Origin: Flavivirga aquatica
GTDB lineage: Bacteria; Bacteroidota; Bacteroidia; Flavobacteriales; Flavobacteriaceae
Direction of reading: 5' to 3'
Length of the DNA: 64,000 bases
NCBI RefSeq assembly: GCF_001747085.1
Contig: NZ_MDJD01000054.1
Coordinates: 806,001 to 870,000 of the forward strand
The notes below the pieces were generated by a model that worked only from the letters and a program-made list of their open reading frames with translations, had not been told where the DNA came from and did no database searches. Both the position numbers and the translations under genes were made by a program. How positions within the stretch are numbered: the first letter of the stretch is position 1; each line of letters opens with the position of its first letter. Below are positions 36,589 through 45,757 of the stretch, one piece after another.

Positions 36589-37611
36589 TTACGATTGTAT
36601 TTTTACAGTAAAAGTAATTCTTCCTGTAGATCCATCACCAGGAACAATATTTGTTATTTTCATTAAGCCTTTTTTTCCATATTTAGTAACAACTTCTACA
36701 ATATCACCTGCTTTTAAACCATTAACTCTTTGTTTTGTAGGCGATGTTATTACATTTAATTCAGAACTACTTTTGATAGCATCAAAAGATCTTTCTGTAA
36801 ACGATGTTGATAATGCAAAGTATGTTGCATTTAATTCTTCATCTGCAACTTTAGAAACTTCAGGTACATTTATAACATTATTAGGGTAATCTTTTGTTGA
36901 AGCGAAAGAAGCCTTTAAAGATGCCCCATAAAAATACCCTAAATCCCATAAAGCTGCGGTTTCTTCCCCTTCGCTAATCATGTATTTTTCACCATCAAAT
37001 AAAGACATAAATGTATTAGACCTTTCATCTGCCAATGGAGCCGCTAACATTATTGCTATATATTCTCTAAGATCCGACTCTGTATTAGAACCTCCTCCAT
37101 TTACAGTAATAGTACCTATAGCATTTGCATCTATAGCATTTCTTTTAGAAATATCTCTAAAATCTCCACGTCCAGTAGTTGCCCAGAAAGTATAAACGAT
37201 ACTTCCTTCATTCATAGCTGGTGCAGGTAAATCTATTTGAAATTCGAAGTCTTTTTTATCTCCTGACCCTAAATCTAATGAGCCATCTGCTTTTTCATCA
37301 ACTTCTTGATTAGTAAACACAAAAGGAACTGCTGCTGCTCCATTAACTTCTTGTGTTATATACAGTCTACGCATTGGGTCTGTAGTTGTAGAAAATTTAA
37401 CTTTAGATTTAATCGATGTTCCTGTATTAACATTTACAGATGTTGTTACATTTCTCATATCATTTCCTGCCTCCGATACAAAAAGTTCTGCATCAAAAGA
37501 TGAACCATCTGGTATCTCTAAATCTGTATTATCATCTGAACTACAATTAAAAGCCATTAAGGCTAGTGAAAATGCTACTAAAATCGATTTGGATTTAAAA
37601 AAATTACTCAT
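36589..37611 (-). CDS. Surface lipoprotein of unknown function
   Basis: I take ATG 37611 (MSNFFKSKSILVAFSLALMAF, lipobox FNCSSDD) as start, 340 residues; an upstream ATG adds nine residues. The sequence after the Cys (SSDDNTDLEIPDGS) is the acidic surface-export signal of Bacteroidota lipoproteins. Residues ~45-170 look beta-rich (VSEAGNDMRNVTTSVNVNTG, DFEFQIDLPAPAM), and the C-terminal ~150 are of mixed type (SDLREYIAIMLAAPLADER; FFYGA..). I recognise no family. Preceded in the genome by decayed DNA; probably monocistronic. Confidence 0.75.
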   Translation of the reverse strand: MSNFFKSKSILVAFSLALMAFNCSSDDNTDLEIPDGSSFDAELFVSEAGNDMRNVTTSVNVNTGTSIKSKVKFSTTTDPMRRLYITQEVNGAAAVPFVFTNQEVDEKADGSLDLGSGDKKDFEFQIDLPAPAMNEGSIVYTFWATTGRGDFRDISKRNAIDANAIGTITVNGGGSNTESDLREYIAIMLAAPLADERSNTFMSLFDGEKYMISEGEETAALWDLGYFYGASLKASFASTKDYPNNVINVPEVSKVADEELNATYFALSTSFTERSFDAIKSSSELNVITSPTKQRVNGLKAGDIVEVVTKYGKKGLMKITNIVPGDGSTGRITFTVKIQS

Positions 37612-37785
37612 AATAAAATTTAAATTATTTTGCGGCAAATGTATATAGATTACCTGGACTATTTTTGTTTTTATATCCTTTTTTAAACAATTATTTTCTA
37701 AAATCTTATAAAAACCACTTTGTAATTTCGATATTGTAACAATATATATTTACACACTTATAGATATACATTTACAATAAACATT

Positions 37786-38231
37786 ATGCTCTATAAAATC
37801 GAATACTTTCTTTTTAAATTAAAACTCATTTAACCTTCCAGAAGTACTATCTTATTCTGGGTTCAAACTAATGAAATTGAAAAACTAGAGTATGCTTTAA
37901 AACATGTAAACTATAAAACACGTAAACTTTCGGCTGAAGCTTTAGAACAAATAGCTAAACCTCCTTCAATTCCTGTGCTTCTTCAAGCTATTAATGATAA
38001 GGTTCAAAAGTCTCTATCGCTGCTTTAAATGCTTTAGATAAAATATGTCATTCAGATGATCTCACTAAAATAATAATAAAGAAACGCTTTATATATTTAA
38101 AAGAAAAGCGTGAAAAAGACATTATATTTGAAGCTAATAAAGGAAAAAAGTATCGCATAATTCACTAAAAACATTCAATTTAAAAATAATTTAACCGAGT
38201 AAAAGAGCAATTAAAAAAGCCTATGAGGTAA
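37786..38231 (+). pseudogene. Decayed HEAT-repeat-like gene
   Basis: Frame from ATG 37786 gives MLYKIEYFLFKL, a TAA at 37831-37833, then the same frame continues FWVQTNEIEKLEYALKHV, KTRKLSAEALEQIAKPPSIPV and LLQAINDKVQ. A -1 type frameshift near 38005-38012 (expected VQNVSIAAL) moves it to a frame with VSIAALNALDKICHSDD, KRFIYLKEKREKD and ANKGKKYRIIH, then TAA at 38166. Further in the same frame lies VKEQLKKPMR and TAA at 38231. The helices look like HEAT repeats. Several stops and a shift make it a relic. Function of the intact family is unknown to me. Confidence 0.72.
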
Positions 38232-38261
38232 ACTTTTAATTGCTTTTATAAATTTTAAGTA

Positions 38262-40439
38262 CTACACAACAGACTCATTAACTTTTTGCATAACCTTGTT
38301 TATAATCTCTACAAATTCGGCATTAATAAATGGTTTTAGTATATAACCATCCATATCACAACCATGTATTTTTGCTTCTACTTCTTCTGAAGATGCTGCA
38401 GTTAGTGCTATAATTGGAATATTAGTATTAAATTCTCTAATACGTTTTGTTGTTTCATAACCATCTATCTCAGGCATATGCAAATCCATTAAAATACAGT
38501 CAAAGTGCTCTCTTTTTACAGCTTCTATTGCTTTTATTCCACAGTCTACTGTTTTAGACTTTATATCTAATTGGTCTAATACTTTTCGAGTAACTAATTG
38601 ATTAATTTTATTATCGTCTACAATTAAAATTGTACAGTCTTGGATATATTGTAATTGATTTTCATAAACTTCAATTTCTAAATTAGCTTTATTACTTTTT
38701 TGAAAAACGAGTTCAAATAAAAACGTAGATCCTTCATCTTCTTTACTTATCACATTTATATCACTATTCATCGCAACAAGCATTCTTTTAACTATAGACA
38801 ACCCTAATCCTGTTCCTTTATAAGATTTTGAATTTTTAGCATGCTCTTGATAAAAATCCTCGAATATTTGGGTTTGTTTTTCTGTTGAAATTCCTAGTCC
38901 ATTATCTGAAACTTTAAAATACACCTTTACATCTTCATCAAGCTCTTCTACCTTATTTATAATAACATCTACATGACCGTCATTAGTGAATTTTATAGCA
39001 TTTGAGATTAGGTTAATTAATACTTGTGATAGCTTTAACGAATCTCCCACCAATAAATTTGGAATACTATTATCATACTTTAGACTTATAGTATTATTAC
39101 TATCCCTTAATGCATACTCTAAGCTATCAATAATATTAGAAATAAGATTTTTTAAATCGAAATCTAATAACTGGAGTTTCATTTTTCCAGATTCAACTCT
39201 ATTCAATTCAAGTACATTATTTATTAATGACATTAAATGATTACCAGAAAATTTAAGAGACTCTAAATATTCTTTATGTTTTGCATTTACATTTTCTTTT
39301 AACAACAATCCAGATAACTCTATTACAGCATATAGTGGAGTACGAAGCTCATGACTAATTTCTGAATAAAAATCACTTTTAACTTTAGATAAATTTTCGG
39401 CTTTATCTTTAGCTAGCTTTAACTGCTGATTTTTTTTATGTATCCAAAAAGCAAATAATAACAGCATTACTATAAATAGTACTAGAGCTATATTAAATAT
39501 CCTAGATTTAGCTATTATAGAATCTTGAATTGCTTTTTCTTTTTCAATAAGCTTTAACTTTATCTCATTTTCTCTTAAAAAATTGTCTGCTTCAATCTGT
39601 TTAGCTGCCTCATATTCTTGAAGTGAATAAAGAGAATCATATGTGTCTATATATTTTTCTAAAGTACGATACGCATTTTCAAAGTCATTTTTCTCTTCAT
39701 TTATATAAGCCCTTGCATAGTGTGCTTCTGCTAAAACATCTAAATAATTATGTTTTTTAGTAAACTCAACCGTTTTATTGTAATAGGCTATAGACTCTTC
39801 CTGATAACCTAACTTATTATAAACAAAACTTAAGGCTTCAAATACTTCTCCAACAATACTTTCTCTTATCTTAAATTTTTCGGCGATCTCTTCTCCCCTT
39901 TTAAGGTATTCTAAACTTTTAACATAGTCATTATCTTTATCACGAAAATGATACATTAAGTTTAAACCAATATTAAAAAGAGGATATATTAACTCCTTAC
40001 GAGGACTAGTGCTTTCTGCTAATTCTAAAGATTTTTTAAAAAATAGATCTGACTCTTTAACACTATCTACTGCTCTATAATTTTCTCCAATATTATTGTA
40101 GACAACAATTATTTTAGCTGTATCCTTTATTTTAACAAATAAATCTTTAGCTTTAAATAAGTAATCAAAACTCAATGAATTGTTATTAGCATAAAAATGA
40201 GCATTACCTAAAACATTATAGGCTTTGGCTTTTAAATAATCATCATCTATTCTATTTGAATATTCTAAAACTTTCGTACCGACCTCAATAGCCTCACCAT
40301 ATTTATTTATTTGATTAAGGTTAAATGCCCTATCAATTTCCAAATAAATAGAATCTAAAGAAATATTAGGTTTTTGCTGACAATATGTAGGGAAAGCAAA
40401 CCCTAATATAGCAATTAAGCTATAATAGAAGAACTTCAT
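38262..40439 (-). CDS. Hybrid sensor histidine kinase/response regulator with TPR input
   Basis: Start taken at ATG 40439 (MKFFYYSLIAILGFAF signal, 725 residues); a longer frame begins 15 codons upstream. Residues ~50-300 are TPR repeats lying outside the cytoplasm (AKAYNVLGNAHFYANN, VVYNNIGENYRAVDS), followed by a membrane helix (~328-348). Next come the HisKA domain with SDFYSEISHELRTPLYAV (phospho-His), HATPase with VSDNGLGIS and GTGLGLSIVKRML, and a C-terminal receiver with VDDNKIN, MDLHMPEIDGYE (phospho-Asp) and LTAAS. There is no DNA-binding domain, so it is a phosphorelay hub rather than a PUL-type HTCS. Ligand unknown. Next to SulP on the same strand, 112 bp apart. Confidence 0.93.
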   Translation of the reverse strand: MKFFYYSLIAILGFAFPTYCQQKPNISLDSIYLEIDRAFNLNQINKYGEAIEVGTKVLEYSNRIDDDYLKAKAYNVLGNAHFYANNNSLSFDYLFKAKDLFVKIKDTAKIIVVYNNIGENYRAVDSVKESDLFFKKSLELAESTSPRKELIYPLFNIGLNLMYHFRDKDNDYVKSLEYLKRGEEIAEKFKIRESIVGEVFEALSFVYNKLGYQEESIAYYNKTVEFTKKHNYLDVLAEAHYARAYINEEKNDFENAYRTLEKYIDTYDSLYSLQEYEAAKQIEADNFLRENEIKLKLIEKEKAIQDSIIAKSRIFNIALVLFIVMLLLFAFWIHKKNQQLKLAKDKAENLSKVKSDFYSEISHELRTPLYAVIELSGLLLKENVNAKHKEYLESLKFSGNHLMSLINNVLELNRVESGKMKLQLLDFDLKNLISNIIDSLEYALRDSNNTISLKYDNSIPNLLVGDSLKLSQVLINLISNAIKFTNDGHVDVIINKVEELDEDVKVYFKVSDNGLGISTEKQTQIFEDFYQEHAKNSKSYKGTGLGLSIVKRMLVAMNSDINVISKEDEGSTFLFELVFQKSNKANLEIEVYENQLQYIQDCTILIVDDNKINQLVTRKVLDQLDIKSKTVDCGIKAIEAVKREHFDCILMDLHMPEIDGYETTKRIREFNTNIPIIALTAASSEEVEAKIHGCDMDGYILKPFINAEFVEIINKVMQKVNESVV

Positions 40440-40551
40440 TATAAGTAGGTTTTTGTTATTGCAATTTAACAAAAAAACTAACAAATATGCGTTTCATCGT
40501 TAAAAAATACAGTTTTATCGAATATTATAAAGTTCTATTCTAGAATTAATA

Positions 40552-42219
40552 CTATAATTTATATTCTGATAATGATTTAGTGAATTTCTCTGGATTGGCA
40601 GCTAAATGATATCTAGGATCATCAATATCTTCAATAATGAACTCTCTGAATTTTGGGCTAGATTTATACAATATAATCTTACAATCTTCACTTAAATGTT
40701 TCAATTTAATCTGCTTACCTGCTGCTTCATATTTATTAACTAAATTAAAAATTGCTTCTATAGCAGAATGATCGCTAATCCTAGATTCAACAAAATCTAT
40801 TTCTATTTTATCTGGATCGTTCTTTATATCAAACTTATCATTAAATGCTAATATAGAACCAAAAAATAGAGGTCCCCATATTTCATATACCTTCGTACCA
40901 TCTTCACGGATACGTTTTCTAGCTCTAATACGTTTTGCGTTTTCCCAAGAAAAAACTAAGGCACTAATTATAACTCCAGAAATTACAGCTATTGCTAAAT
41001 CAAAAATAACAGTTAAAGCAGATACTGCTATTAAAACAATAACATCACTTAACGGTATTTTATTTAGAATTCTAAAACTACTCCACGCAAACGTACCAAT
41101 AACGACCATAAACATAACTCCCACTAGAGCAGCAATAGGCACCTGCTCTATAAGTCCAGATGCAAAAAGAATAAATATTAATAATAAAACAGCAGCTACA
41201 ATTCCAGATAACCTTGTTCTCCCTCCTGATTTTATATTAATTAAAGACTGTCCAATCATAGCACAACCTCCCATACCACCAAAAAAACCAGTAATTATAT
41301 TAGCTCCACCTTGCGCTATACACTCTCTATTAGTATCCCCTCTCGTTTCCGTTAATTCATCCACTAAGTTCAAGGTCATTAAAGATTCTATTAAACCAAT
41401 TGCTGCAAGAATTAAAGCATAAGGACCAATAAACCATAAGGTTTGTAAATTAAAAGGTACTTTATTGAAAATATCTGTTTGAAATTGAGGTAAACCTCCT
41501 TTTAAACCTTCTCCGCCTCCTTCTTTTATAAAACTACCTACTGTAGCTACATCTAAATTTCCAAAAATCACAATAGCCGACACTACTAAAATGGCAACTA
41601 AAGCTTCTGGTAATTTTTTGGTGAGCTTAGGTAATCCAAACATGATAGCCATTGTAAGTCCTACTAGTCCTAACATTGTCCAGAAACTACCGTTAGTGAA
41701 TAAACTGTTAAATAATTCGCTAAACCAAGCATCCATATTTCCCCAAAAAGTAATTTCTTCAGGAATTAAATTTGGAAACATCCCTAATTGCGATAAAAAT
41801 ATCACAATAGCAAGTCCATTTACAAATCCCATCATAACTGGGTGTGGAATCAATCTTACAAATTTACCTAGTTTAAAAACACCAGCTAGCATTTGTATTA
41901 TTCCCATTAAAATCACTGTAGCAAATAAATAATAAAGACCAAGACTTTCTGTTTCTGCTCCCATAGCATTTCCTTCTGCTACTAAACTTACCATAACTAC
42001 AGCTAAAGCACCTGTAGCTCCGCTAATCATACCTGGACGACCACCAAAAACAGATGTTATTAAACCAATCATGAACGCAGCATATAAACCTACCAATGGA
42101 TCTACACCTGCAACAAAAGCAAATGCTACCGCTTCGGGAACCAAAGCAAGTGCTACAGTTACACCACTTAAAATATCATTTTTTGCATTGGCTGCTCGTT
42201 TTCTAATAAATTCAGTCAT
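40552..42219 (-). CDS. SulP-family inorganic anion transporter
   Basis: A 555-residue protein. It has about 10-12 membrane helices, beginning ANAKNDILSGVTVALALVPEAVAFAFVAGV, which is the SulP N-terminal signature (AxVPExxAF), and LMGFVNGLAIVI, QGGANIITGFFGGMGGCAMIGQSLINI. The C-terminal ~100 residues are a STAS-like domain (KIEIDFVESRISDHSAIEAI). SulP proteins carry sulfate, bicarbonate or other anions; the substrate is not set by these motifs. The PUL sulfatases are 30 kb away, so a link is not claimed. Confidence 0.93.
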   Translation of the reverse strand: MTEFIRKRAANAKNDILSGVTVALALVPEAVAFAFVAGVDPLVGLYAAFMIGLITSVFGGRPGMISGATGALAVVMVSLVAEGNAMGAETESLGLYYLFATVILMGIIQMLAGVFKLGKFVRLIPHPVMMGFVNGLAIVIFLSQLGMFPNLIPEEITFWGNMDAWFSELFNSLFTNGSFWTMLGLVGLTMAIMFGLPKLTKKLPEALVAILVVSAIVIFGNLDVATVGSFIKEGGGEGLKGGLPQFQTDIFNKVPFNLQTLWFIGPYALILAAIGLIESLMTLNLVDELTETRGDTNRECIAQGGANIITGFFGGMGGCAMIGQSLINIKSGGRTRLSGIVAAVLLLIFILFASGLIEQVPIAALVGVMFMVVIGTFAWSSFRILNKIPLSDVIVLIAVSALTVIFDLAIAVISGVIISALVFSWENAKRIRARKRIREDGTKVYEIWGPLFFGSILAFNDKFDIKNDPDKIEIDFVESRISDHSAIEAIFNLVNKYEAAGKQIKLKHLSEDCKIILYKSSPKFREFIIEDIDDPRYHLAANPEKFTKSLSEYKL

Positions 42220-42723
42220 GAGTTATTTTTTGGAAGTGCAAATTTACAGTTAATATAAAGATGAGCAAGAAGTAATCTTTAATTTGACAAACATTCCACA
42301 CTAAAACGTTTGAATACATTACTTAACAAAAAATCATCACTCTATTAGTTAAGTTAAAACAACTTGTCTTGATACAGATAATTTTATATTTCAACCTTCA
42401 TTTTATTAACATGTATTAAGGTTTCTGTAGATATTAACCTTGCTTTTAAAGTTATAACTACTTTTGCAATTTTATTTCTAATATCAAAAATAGCCCTAAA
42501 TGACAGTTAATAACTTTTCATGATGCTATAATTTTGATTGAATCAATTAAAACTACCTCTACCTATTTTAACAACAAGAGTTCCTCATAAAGCTATAGCA
42601 TTATTAAAAAAACTAAATTAAAAAGTGAGTTTGAACACCCTAAAAATATTCAACATTATTTTGTAATAATTGATATGCCCAATTAATTTAGATACATAAA
42701 CAAACTAAAAACAACAACAATTA
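42220..42723. other. 504-bp intergenic region, no recognised gene
   Basis: AT-rich. A short frame ending near 42619 reads like a fragment (LPILTTRVPHKAIALLKKLN), possibly a gene remnant, but I cannot place it in a family. No repeats of note. Confidence 0.4.
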
Positions 42724-43308
42724 TTAAATAAGTGCTTTAATATTGGCATAAGAATTATCAAGTGCTTTAGCAACTTCTTCGCTATTTAACCATTCTACTT
42801 TAGTAATACCTTCCTCTTCTTGAGCATGCAAATCACCTTTAAAACTAGTTTTCATTTCAAACCAATAGGTGATTTTTATTTTATAGCGACCATTACGCTT
42901 AAAGATATGATATGTAGTCTCTAAAGGTTTAGTTATCTGCAACCCAGTAACTCCTGTTTCTTCAGTAACCTCTCTAATAGCAGTTTCTTCAATAGTCTCC
43001 TTTCTTTCTGTTTTCCCCTTTGGCAAATCCCATTTATCATTTCTATATATAAATAAAATATCACCATTATCATTATAAACTTTCCCACCTCCTGCTACAA
43101 CATTAGGAAGCTTTTTCAAAAACTTTTTTATAAGTTTTTCTTCCTTTTTATGAATTAAACGTACTTCAGCTAAAGACGTTTTTGTATTAAGCTTCCTTAT
43201 AACCTTTTTAATATTTACTGTTTTAAGTAAATAGTTTTTAAAGTTAGATTCTTTCTCTACTACTGTAGTCAAAATTATTGGCTTATCTCCAACAAAAACT
43301 TTATACAT
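42724..43308 (-). CDS. NUDIX hydrolase
   Basis: A 194-residue protein. The Nudix box GKTERKETIEETAIREVTEETGV matches GX5EX7REUXEEXGU. Before it is the substrate-proximal beta region GGKVYNDNGDILFIYRNDKWDLPKG. The N-terminal ~60 residues form a separate basic extension. Substrate (nucleotide diphosphate derivative) is undefined. It sits upstream of pyrE but faces the other way. Confidence 0.9.
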   Translation of the reverse strand: MYKVFVGDKPIILTTVVEKESNFKNYLLKTVNIKKVIRKLNTKTSLAEVRLIHKKEEKLIKKFLKKLPNVVAGGGKVYNDNGDILFIYRNDKWDLPKGKTERKETIEETAIREVTEETGVTGLQITKPLETTYHIFKRNGRYKIKITYWFEMKTSFKGDLHAQEEEGITKVEWLNSEEVAKALDNSYANIKALI

Positions 43309-43431
43309 ATATCTATTCTAATTAACAATTTTGATATCGTAAAAATATCATTTTTAGTAACAACCTAAGCATTCTTGAAAAAAATAATAAACTAAAACAG
43401 ATAAAATTAAATTTATATGTAATTTTACCGC

Positions 43432-44076
43432 ATGATTTTTAATAAACATACTGCCAAAAAAACTGCTGAAGTTTTATTGCAAATTAACGCTATAAAACTT
43501 AGCCCTCAAGATCCTTTTACTTGGGCTTCAGGATGGAAATCTCCAATTTATTGTGATAATCGTATCATATTATCATTTCCTCCCATTCGAAATTATATTC
43601 GTGAAACCATGGGAAAACATATTGAAGAACAATATGGTAAACCAGATGTTATTGCAGGCGTAGCTACAGGCGCTATTGGTATAGGTATACTAGTAGCAGA
43701 ATATTTAGGTCTTCCTTTTATTTATGTAAGACCAGATGCAAAAGGACACGGACGCAAAAATCAAATTGAAGGATTTGTTGAAAGCGGACAAAATGTTGTT
43801 GTTGTTGAAGATTTAATTAGTACTGGTAAAAGTAGCTTAAATGCTGTAAAAGCTTTAAAAGAAGCAGGTATTAATGTAAAAGGTATGGTTGCTATTTTTA
43901 CATATGGATTTGATGTTTCTGCTAAAAACTTCGAAAAAGAAAATATTATTTTACAAACCTTAAGTAACTACGAAAATCTATTAGAAGAAGCTTTAGAAAC
44001 TAATTATATTTCAGAAAAAGAATTAAAAACATTATCTGAATGGAATACCAATCCTAGTGAATGGAATGCTAATTGA
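43432..44076 (+). CDS. pyrE: Orotate phosphoribosyltransferase
   Basis: A 214-residue enzyme: FTWASGWKSPIYCDNR, GVATGAIGIGILVAEYLGLPFIYVR, KGHGRKNQIEGFVESGQ, and the PRPP loop VVVVEDLISTGKSSLNAV. It attaches orotate to PRPP in pyrimidine synthesis. The C-terminus repeats SEWNTNPSEWNAN, a short tandem duplicate. Next to an SRPBCC gene on the same strand. Confidence 0.96.
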   Translation: MIFNKHTAKKTAEVLLQINAIKLSPQDPFTWASGWKSPIYCDNRIILSFPPIRNYIRETMGKHIEEQYGKPDVIAGVATGAIGIGILVAEYLGLPFIYVRPDAKGHGRKNQIEGFVESGQNVVVVEDLISTGKSSLNAVKALKEAGINVKGMVAIFTYGFDVSAKNFEKENIILQTLSNYENLLEEALETNYISEKELKTLSEWNTNPSEWNAN

Positions 44077-44157
44077 TATAAATAATAAGGTATATTGTTT
44101 AGCTGTAGAGCAATCTACAATTGAAAACCATAACAAATAATACACTCAATAAATATT

Positions 44158-44553
44158 ATGAATTTAGAATCCCCAAAAATTAGTGTTAGCAAACCATCAA
44201 AAGATGTATTTAGTTTTTTAACTAATGTTAAAAACTTTAAATCTTTAATGCCTGAAAATATTAGCAAATTTGAAGTTTTAAATGAAGATGAATTTCTTTT
44301 TGCATTAAAAGGCATGCCAGAGATTGTTCTTAAAAAAAAAGAAGCAATAGCTTCAAGTAAAATTGTTTTAGGAGCTGCTGGGGGAAAGTTAGATTTTTCA
44401 CTTTCAGGAGATATTATTGAAACATCTCATAGCTCATGTGAAGTACAATTAAAGTTTTCTGGTGATTTCAATCCTATGATGGCCATGATGATAAAAGGTC
44501 CTATTAGCAAGTTTATTGAAACTTTAGCTACAAATATCCCTAAATCTGTTTAA
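44158..44553 (+). CDS. SRPBCC (START-like) domain protein
   Basis: A 131-residue protein: SVSKPSKDVFSFLTNVKNFKSLMPENI at the start, EDEFLFALKG, VEVQL-like CEVQLKFSGDFNPMM, and IETLATNI at the end, fitting the Bet v1/START-like fold of small hydrophobic-ligand-binding proteins. No catalytic residues are obvious. It overlaps the convergent birA end by 4 bp and follows pyrE by 80 bp. Confidence 0.75.
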   Translation: MNLESPKISVSKPSKDVFSFLTNVKNFKSLMPENISKFEVLNEDEFLFALKGMPEIVLKKKEAIASSKIVLGAAGGKLDFSLSGDIIETSHSSCEVQLKFSGDFNPMMAMMIKGPISKFIETLATNIPKSV

Positions 44554-45281
44554 TACAAAAGTGTTATTTCTTTTAAATCAAATTCTCTTATAATATTATC
44601 TTCTAACAAAACCTGAAGATTTCCAAAATCGGAAATACTTTTTATAAAACCTGAAAAAACAAAACCTTTGGCATCTTTAAATGTTGAAGGTTTATTTTTT
44701 CTAAAAAGGAATTTTTCGTATTCAAACTTCAAAACATCATAATGCCCTTCTTTTAACAACAAAAAATAAGTTTCTAAGTTTTTAATAAAAACATGTAGTA
44801 TTTCATCTAAATCATAAATCCTTCCTGATATAATTTTTAATGATGACGCTTGTGGTAAACCTTCAAATTCTGTTTGATTTACATTTAATCCAATTCCAAT
44901 AACAGAAGCATTAATCTGATTTTTTTTTATGACATTTTCAATTAAAATACCGCAAATCTTCTTATTCTCTGACAAAATGTCGTTAGGCCATTTTATACTT
45001 AATTTAGAAATTGAGAAAAATTGAAGCGTCTTTAATAAGGCTAAAGATGTCACAATACTAATGTAAAAAGGATATTCTAAATACAACTTAGATACATCTT
45101 TAAAAACGCTAAAGGTTAGGTTTTTAGACGATCGAGAAGCCCAAACCGTTCCCATCTGCCCTCTTCCTTTTGTTTGTTCATTTGCAACCACCGTAGTATA
45201 ATCATCCATATTTTCTACAGCAATAAGTTTTCGCAAATAGCTATTTGTAGAATCGATGGCATCAAGTTTGATTATACGCAT
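44550..45281 (-). CDS. birA: Biotin--[acetyl-CoA-carboxylase] ligase
   Basis: A 243-residue monofunctional biotin ligase. IDSTNSYLRKL, VVANEQTKGRGQMGTVWAS (biotinyl-5'-AMP GRGR-type loop), LSIKWPNDILSENKKICGIL (catalytic Lys region) and VIGIGLNVNQ. It has no N-terminal DNA-binding domain, so it does not repress biotin genes as E. coli BirA does. Ends overlapping the SRPBCC gene by 4 bp; divergent from rsfS. Confidence 0.94.
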   Translation of the reverse strand: MRIIKLDAIDSTNSYLRKLIAVENMDDYTTVVANEQTKGRGQMGTVWASRSSKNLTFSVFKDVSKLYLEYPFYISIVTSLALLKTLQFFSISKLSIKWPNDILSENKKICGILIENVIKKNQINASVIGIGLNVNQTEFEGLPQASSLKIISGRIYDLDEILHVFIKNLETYFLLLKEGHYDVLKFEYEKFLFRKNKPSTFKDAKGFVFSGFIKSISDFGNLQVLLEDNIIREFDLKEITLLY

Positions 45282-45347
45282 ATTTATGTTATTATGGTAA
45301 TATAAAATCTTATGATTATTTTAAAGCATAAAGAACTAAAAAAATAA

Positions 45348-45355
45348 TAACTTTG
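45348..45355 (+). promoter_or_regulatory. Possible -7 box for rsfS-ftsH
   Basis: TAACTTTG, an exact TAnnTTTG, 22 bp before the rsfS start. No clear TTTG sits at the -33 distance, so confidence is moderate. Confidence 0.5.
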
Positions 45356-45376
45356 CACAAATATTAAATAAAATTA

Positions 45377-45748
45377 ATGGCGAAAGAAAATATAAGCGCA
45401 GACCAATTAATTTCTGTAGTAATTAATGGCATTGAAGATGTCAAAGGGAAAGAAATAAAGATTCTAGATTTAAGAGATATTGAAAACACGGTTTGTGATT
45501 ACTTTATTATTTGTGAAGGAACTTCAAACACGCAGGTAAACGCCATTGTTAATTCTATACAAAAAAAGGTTAGCAAAGAACTTAAGGACAATCCTTGGCA
45601 TACTGAAGGTATCGATAATGCTGAATGGGTGTTAATAGATTATGTAAATGTTGTTGTACACGTATTTCAAAAACATATTAGAGAGTATTATGATATAGAG
45701 AGTCTTTGGGGTGATGCAAAAACAACTGTTATAGAAACTAGCTACTAA
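45377..45748 (+). CDS. rsfS: Ribosome silencing factor RsfS
   Basis: A 123-residue Iojap/RsfS protein: KEIKILDLRDIENTVCDYFIICEG, STNTQVNAI-like SNTQVNAIVNSI, HTEGIDNAEWVLIDYVNVVVHVF, and REYYDIESLWGDA. It binds uL14 on the 50S subunit and blocks subunit joining when nutrients are short. It directly precedes ftsH by 9 bp and starts a run of membrane-biogenesis genes. Confidence 0.96.
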   Translation: MAKENISADQLISVVINGIEDVKGKEIKILDLRDIENTVCDYFIICEGTSNTQVNAIVNSIQKKVSKELKDNPWHTEGIDNAEWVLIDYVNVVVHVFQKHIREYYDIESLWGDAKTTVIETSY

Positions 45749-45757
45749 AAAAATCAA

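Noticed and set aside
38205-38244. AGCAATTAAAA/TTTTAATTGCT as terminator of the sensor kinase gene
   Set aside because: The left arm falls inside the readable end of the HEAT-type relic (VKEQLKKPMR), so the pairing may be coincidental; too uncertain to list.
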